Shown here: positions 29,609-32,023 of the stretch, one piece after another | Numbering within the stretch: position 1 is the first letter of the stretch | Layout: every line of letters starts with the position of its first letter | IMG/VR virus record: IMGVR_UViG_3300022074_000211 | Location: 1 to 32,023 of that record | Source: a virus | Direction: 5' to 3' (one strand) | Length of the DNA stretch: 32,023 nt | Made by a program: the position numbers and the translations under genes | The notes under the pieces: generated by a model | What the model was told of the DNA's origin: nothing | Databases searched by the model: none | Seen by the model: only the letters and a program-made list of their open reading frames with translations

Positions 29609-29791
29609 ATGGATATGATGAACGTAGTAAAAAACTGGGTACTCGCAAGATGGGCCGAAAGGACAACTTGGGATGGCGGTGTAATCATCGCGGTTAGTTT
29701 GTCTTACTTACTCTTCGGAGGTTTAGTAGATGCACTAGCATGGATAGCCTTAGCTTATGGTGTATACACACTAGTTAAAGCAGAACTATAA
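29609..29791 (+). CDS. Small membrane protein downstream of gene 41
   Basis: A 60-residue protein with GGGAG upstream. It has an amphipathic start (V-K-N-W-V-L-A-R-W-A-E-R-T-T-W-D-G-G) and then two hydrophobic stretches separated by a short turn (V-S-L-S-Y-L-L-F-G-G-L-V and A-W-I-A-L-A-Y-G-V-Y). I recall similar proteins in T4-like marine phages without a function. A strong terminator follows directly. Confidence 0.8.
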   Translation: MDMMNVVKNWVLARWAERTTWDGGVIIAVSLSYLLFGGLVDALAWIALAYGVYTLVKAEL

Positions 29792-29798
29792 CATATCG

Positions 29799-29817
29799 GG
29801 GGAGCGTTCAGCTCCCC
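29799..29817 (+). terminator. Rho-independent terminator after the gene 41 operon
   Basis: GGGGAGC, a GTTCA loop and GCTCCCC form a perfect seven-pair stem, followed by ACTTTAATT. It separates the replication operon from the next operator-promoter module. Confidence 0.82.
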
Positions 29818-29822
29818 ACTTT

Positions 29823-29843
29823 AATTGTCACACAATTGTCACA
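29823..29843 (+). promoter_or_regulatory. Operator cluster, module 3 (tandem AATTGTCACA)
   Basis: Two direct repeats AATTGTCACA at 29823 and 29834, with an 11-bp period, lie in the same orientation and at the same distance from the -35 as in module 2. The TGACC palindrome of modules 1 and 2 is missing; the terminator occupies that place. The form is Pho-box-like. Confidence 0.62.
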
Positions 29844-29851
29844 TAAAACCG

Positions 29852-29880
29852 TTGACATTTTCCTTAAAACATGATACTAT
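29852..29880 (+). promoter_or_regulatory. Family B promoter, module 3 (29910 operon)
   Basis: TTGACA at 29852-29857, a 17-base spacer, then TACTAT at 29875-29880 with TGA before it. AAGGAG downstream gives the ribosome site of the 29910 gene. Confidence 0.75.
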
Positions 29881-29909
29881 AGACATATAAGATTAAATAA
29901 GGAGTAAAA

Positions 29910-30122
29910 ATGTCAAATATAATAAACGATCAAATCCTCGAGCAGATAGCTGAAGAGGTCGCTGAAATGTCAGGAATGGCAGTAGTGAACGAAGTAATGG
30001 ATAGACCAGAAGGTGCGCCTTCACCGGCATCCGATTCATGGGACGAGTTTTTCGCATTCGCAGATATGGATAAACTAAGAAATGACTTAGTTATGAAAAG
30101 ATTTGAGGAGATGTCAAGATGA
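29910..30122 (+). CDS. Small acidic hypothetical protein
   Basis: A 70-residue, strongly acidic, mainly helical protein with a Pro/Ser linker in the middle (P-E-G-A-P-S-P-A-S-D-S). No family is recognised. It is the first gene of a four-gene cluster behind the third operator-promoter module, has AAGGAG eight bases upstream, and overlaps the next gene by ATGA. Its size, charge and regulation would fit an early host-interaction protein, but nothing proves that. Confidence 0.72.
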   Translation: MSNIINDQILEQIAEEVAEMSGMAVVNEVMDRPEGAPSPASDSWDEFFAFADMDKLRNDLVMKRFEEMSR

Positions 30123-30316
30123 GTTGGAAGATATTAGCAGAACAATCTATTGTCGACGGTAAGCAAAAGTTTACCGAAGATGATATTCGAAGCATGGTCG
30201 GTGCGCCAAGCTTAGCAGAAGAAAAGGCAGATCAAGAAAGAGCTGCCAGAAACGAATGTGTATGTGGTACTATTGATTGTAAGACCGAATACTCATGTAT
30301 AACCTCGGGGTGGTAA
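30119..30316 (+). CDS. Small hypothetical protein with C-terminal cysteines
   Basis: A 65-residue protein. The N-terminal half is ordinary and ends in an acidic helix. The C-terminal 20 residues hold four cysteines (C-V-C-G-T-I-D-C then Y-S-C), a possible small metal-binding site. It overlaps the 29910 gene by four bases (ATGA), and the next ATG follows one base after its stop. No family is recognised. Confidence 0.7.
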   Translation: MSWKILAEQSIVDGKQKFTEDDIRSMVGAPSLAEEKADQERAARNECVCGTIDCKTEYSCITSGW

Positions 30317-30317
30317 T

Positions 30318-30488
30318 ATGAAAGCAACGTTAAGTAAAGACGATTATAGAGAATTCAACGAAAGAGTTGGTAATCTATCAGATAAAGGTGTGGAAGTACC
30401 ACACTTAGTCACTAAAATTAGTGATGACAAATTTGAAATTGAACTACTTGGCTCGCCTGATTTAGATGAACTAGATAGGCTTTCCTAG
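30318..30488 (+). CDS. Small hypothetical protein
   Basis: A 56-residue acidic protein. The pattern L-S-K-D-D-Y-R-E-F-N-E-R then V-T-K-I-S-D-D-K-F-E-I-E-L-L-G-S suggests a helix followed by a beta hairpin. A GGGG-containing ribosome site lies upstream. Its TAG stop shares a base with the GTG start of the next gene. No family is recognised. Confidence 0.65.
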   Translation: MKATLSKDDYREFNERVGNLSDKGVEVPHLVTKISDDKFEIELLGSPDLDELDRLS

Positions 30489-30664
30489 TGGAAATTATAA
30501 TTTATATCATAGTAATTATAGGGTGTGGCTATACATCCTATAATCTAGGTATTAAAAAAGGTATTCGTCAAGGAGCAGAGAATGCAATTGATGTTTTACA
30601 CGAACGAAAAATCATTCGATACGATCACAAAGGCGATATTCAGCCTTATAATAATTTAAAATAA
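30488..30664 (+). CDS. Small single-span membrane protein (GTG start)
   Basis: A 58-residue ORF starting with GTG on the last base of the previous stop (TAGTG). The N-terminus is one hydrophobic span (I-I-I-Y-I-I-V-I-I-G-C-G-Y), followed by a basic helix and a polar tail. Its position closes the gap between the 30318 gene and the next promoter, which supports it. No family is recognised. Confidence 0.6.
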   Translation: MEIIIYIIVIIGCGYTSYNLGIKKGIRQGAENAIDVLHERKIIRYDHKGDIQPYNNLK

Positions 30665-30667
30665 ATA

Positions 30668-30696
30668 TTGACAAAATCTAAAGTCTCTGTTATTAT
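30668..30696 (+). promoter_or_regulatory. Sigma70-type promoter upstream of the 30729 gene
   Basis: TTGACA at 30668-30673, a 17-base spacer, then TATTAT at 30691-30696 preceded by TGT. It overlaps a late-type TATAAATA, so the two start sites would be a few bases apart. Confidence 0.5.
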
Positions 30697-30701
30697 AAAT
30701 A
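30694..30701 (+). promoter_or_regulatory. Probable late promoter (TATAAATA) for the 30729 gene
   Basis: An exact TATAAATA lies 27 bases before the ATG, followed by a GGAGA ribosome site. It fits the proposal that the 30729 and 31817 products are virion proteins. Confidence 0.6.
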
Positions 30702-30728
30702 GAAATAGTAATATTAAATGGAGATACA

Positions 30729-31820
30729 ATGAAAAGGTTTAAATCTTTTATTTACGAAGCCAGCCTATCTGGCAAAACAACTAAATACAAAGATAACACG
30801 GGTGCGTGGTATCAGTATGTCGAGTTGAATCCAGAATTAAAAACATTAAAGCTAGAAAATGATTCATTTTTATTTGAATTAGATGGAACACCAACAAAAA
30901 CCGTATTAAAGAAAGGTACTGAATTAGAAATTGTTGGAAGAGAAGTGAAAACACTGCTAGATTCATCAAGATCAAAATTAGCACATATGAAATATAAAGG
31001 TAAAGACTATAGAGTACCTACTAGCAAATTACTTAAACCTTCAGGTAAAGAGGTTGCACCAATTGAAGCAGACCTAACACAAAAAGAGAATCCAGGTGTA
31101 TTTACAAACTTCAAGGCAGGGCATGGTCATGAAGGTCAATTCATTCAAAGATGGATTAATAGTTCTGGTACCCTTTGGGAATTTGAATATAAAGGTAAAG
31201 AATATCGTATAACAAATCTAAGTGCACCTACTACAAAAACCGTTGGTAATCCAAAGACAGATGTAGTAGTTGAATTAGATAAAAAAATACCGGGCCTAGG
31301 TAATAAACTTTATTATAGTTTGAAAGATGCTAATGCAACATACTTTGAAAACTGGATATTACCAAAAAGATTCTTTCAAATATTTGGTAGCTCATCTAAA
31401 AAGATTATAGAAAATGCTTATGAACAATTGAATAAGAATAACAAGATAGGAAGGTCAGGTTATAAATCAGTATCAATTTGCCCTTTTGTTAAGAGTAAAC
31501 CATATAACCATACTAAACTATCTAAGAGTCAAAACATAGAAGTATTATCCGGCGCAAATAAGTTTGGTAAAACTGATGCAACTGCAAATTGCTTTTTTGC
31601 TGGTACAGTACCAGAAACTATTGCAGAGATTATTGATGGTACTATATCAGTAAAAGATATGGCTGGAAAGATTAATGTCGGTTTAGATTTTAGAGGCTCA
31701 AACGATATTAAGAACTCATCAGTCTTTATTAAGAATGACGAAGGTGGCTGGGATATAAGAGAAAACTGGATTGGAAGAGGTGAACTAAAACTAGATAAAA
31801 GCATGGGACAAAGTAAGTGA
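30729..31820 (+). CDS. Putative capsid-targeted internal protein, possible PD-(D/E)XK nuclease
   Basis: A 363-residue protein of unknown family. The N-terminus M-K-R-F-K-S-F-I-Y-E-A resembles T4 capsid-targeting sequences (M-K-T-Y-Q-E-F-I-A-E-A). The I-x-E of the gp21 protease cleavage consensus falls at residues 8-10 in both, so cleavage after E10 is predicted. Two SH3-like segments contain Y-K-G-K-(D/E)-Y-R. In the middle, E135 in H-E-G-Q-F-I-Q-R-W, then N-P-K-T-D-V-V-V near 174-181 and Y-Y-S-L-K near 195-199 could form a diverged PD-(D/E)XK site. Late-type promoter context agrees with a packaged protein. The nuclease reading is weak. Confidence 0.6.
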   Translation: MKRFKSFIYEASLSGKTTKYKDNTGAWYQYVELNPELKTLKLENDSFLFELDGTPTKTVLKKGTELEIVGREVKTLLDSSRSKLAHMKYKGKDYRVPTSKLLKPSGKEVAPIEADLTQKENPGVFTNFKAGHGHEGQFIQRWINSSGTLWEFEYKGKEYRITNLSAPTTKTVGNPKTDVVVELDKKIPGLGNKLYYSLKDANATYFENWILPKRFFQIFGSSSKKIIENAYEQLNKNNKIGRSGYKSVSICPFVKSKPYNHTKLSKSQNIEVLSGANKFGKTDATANCFFAGTVPETIAEIIDGTISVKDMAGKINVGLDFRGSNDIKNSSVFIKNDEGGWDIRENWIGRGELKLDKSMGQSK

Positions 31821-32023
31821 TAAGATTTTCAAACTATATATCCGAAGATGCGCATGAACTAATTTTCACGCCACAAGATGATCTGAAAGAACCAGATTAT
31901 GATGATATAGAAATATTTAAAGATAATTGGGTTAAAATAAAATTACCAACACCACCACGAGAAGATCGTGAAATAGATGCTGTGATTGATGCAGCCAATA
32001 CAGCCACAGATGAACAAAAAGCT
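31817..32023 (+). CDS. Putative capsid-targeted protein, 5' part (cut by window edge)
   Basis: A GTG-started frame overlaps the previous stop (GTGA) and stays open for 69 codons to the window end. Its N-terminus, M-I-R-F-S-N-Y-I-S-E-D, places I-x-E at residues 8-10, the same position as in the 30729 protein and in T4 capsid-targeting peptides. The rest seen is acidic and proline-containing. The frame continues past the window. Confidence 0.65.
   Translation, partial: MIRFSNYISEDAHELIFTPQDDLKEPDYDDIEIFKDNWVKIKLPTPPREDREIDAVIDAANTATDEQKA

Noticed and set aside
1-32023. CRISPR arrays, insertion sequences or inteins
   Set aside because: No repeat-spacer pattern, transposase or interrupted core gene was seen; the core proteins have near-normal lengths and continuous motifs.

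Overview
This window is a piece of a lytic, T4-like (straboviral/kyanoviral-type) myovirus genome. It is AT-rich and tightly packed. Every credible gene lies on the + strand, and many are joined by ATGA, TAATG or GTGA overlaps. The core is the T4 replication, recombination and late-transcription set: uvsY (3' end only), uvsW, 55, 47, 46, 45, 44, 62, regA, 43, 42, uvsX and 41. The order (uvsY-uvsW-55-47-46 ... 45-44-62-regA-43 ... uvsX-41) is that of marine T4-like phages. The accessory genes point the same way: a CobS-like MoxR ATPase with a VWA partner, Hsp20, an SH3-barrel DUF2693-like protein, MazG-like proteins, a 2OG-Fe(II) oxygenase and bacterial ribosomal protein bS21. Phage-borne bS21 and the low GC fit a marine heterotroph such as a SAR11-like alphaproteobacterium, but the host is inferred. 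No photosynthesis gene is seen.

Layout. 1-5762: recombination and late sigma genes (uvsY, uvsW, an Sm-like protein, gp55, a basic protein, gp47/gp46). 5763-9376: a large zincin+VWA protein and a MoxR/CobS ATPase, each behind the same operator-promoter module. 9360-13008: sliding clamp, clamp loader and RegA with small genes between them. 13001-13842: Hsp20 from a probable late promoter, then tiny membrane ORFs and a terminator. 13851-19457: DNA polymerase, oxygenase, second Sm-like protein, MazG-like protein, AEP-primase-like protein, a GT42/DUF115-like protein and tRNA-Ala(TGC). 19470-26507: SNase-like nuclease, then a DNA-hypermodification block. 26542-29791: bS21, UvsX, gp41 and small genes. 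29799-30664: terminator, third operator-promoter module and four tiny genes. 30668-32023: a probable late promoter and two genes whose N-termini look like T4 capsid-targeting peptides.

The most notable block is 19946-26507. It encodes a DUF1599 protein, a dCMP hydroxymethylase (gp42), a MazG-like pyrophosphohydrolase (possible dCTPase stand-in), a dCMP deaminase, a homologue of T4 alpha-glucosyltransferase, a HAD phosphatase, a nucleotidyltransferase-sugar kinase fusion and a cytosine-C5 methyltransferase-like protein. Together they suggest hydroxymethylcytosine DNA that is then glycosylated, perhaps with a sugar whose activated donor the phage makes itself. The glycosyltransferase and DNA polymerase end in the same SLEDFF tail, which resembles the T4 clamp-binding peptide and suggests that glycosylation is tethered to the replisome.

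Three promoter families can be read. Family A is TTTACA-17-TATAAT with an extended TGn, found before 55, 45, 43, the 17071 gene, the 19946 operon, the glycosyltransferase and rpsU. Family B is TTGACA-17-TACTAT behind tandem 11-bp TTGTCAC repeats that resemble Pho boxes, before the VWA gene, cobS and the 29910 operon. The third family is T4-type late TATAAATA elements.
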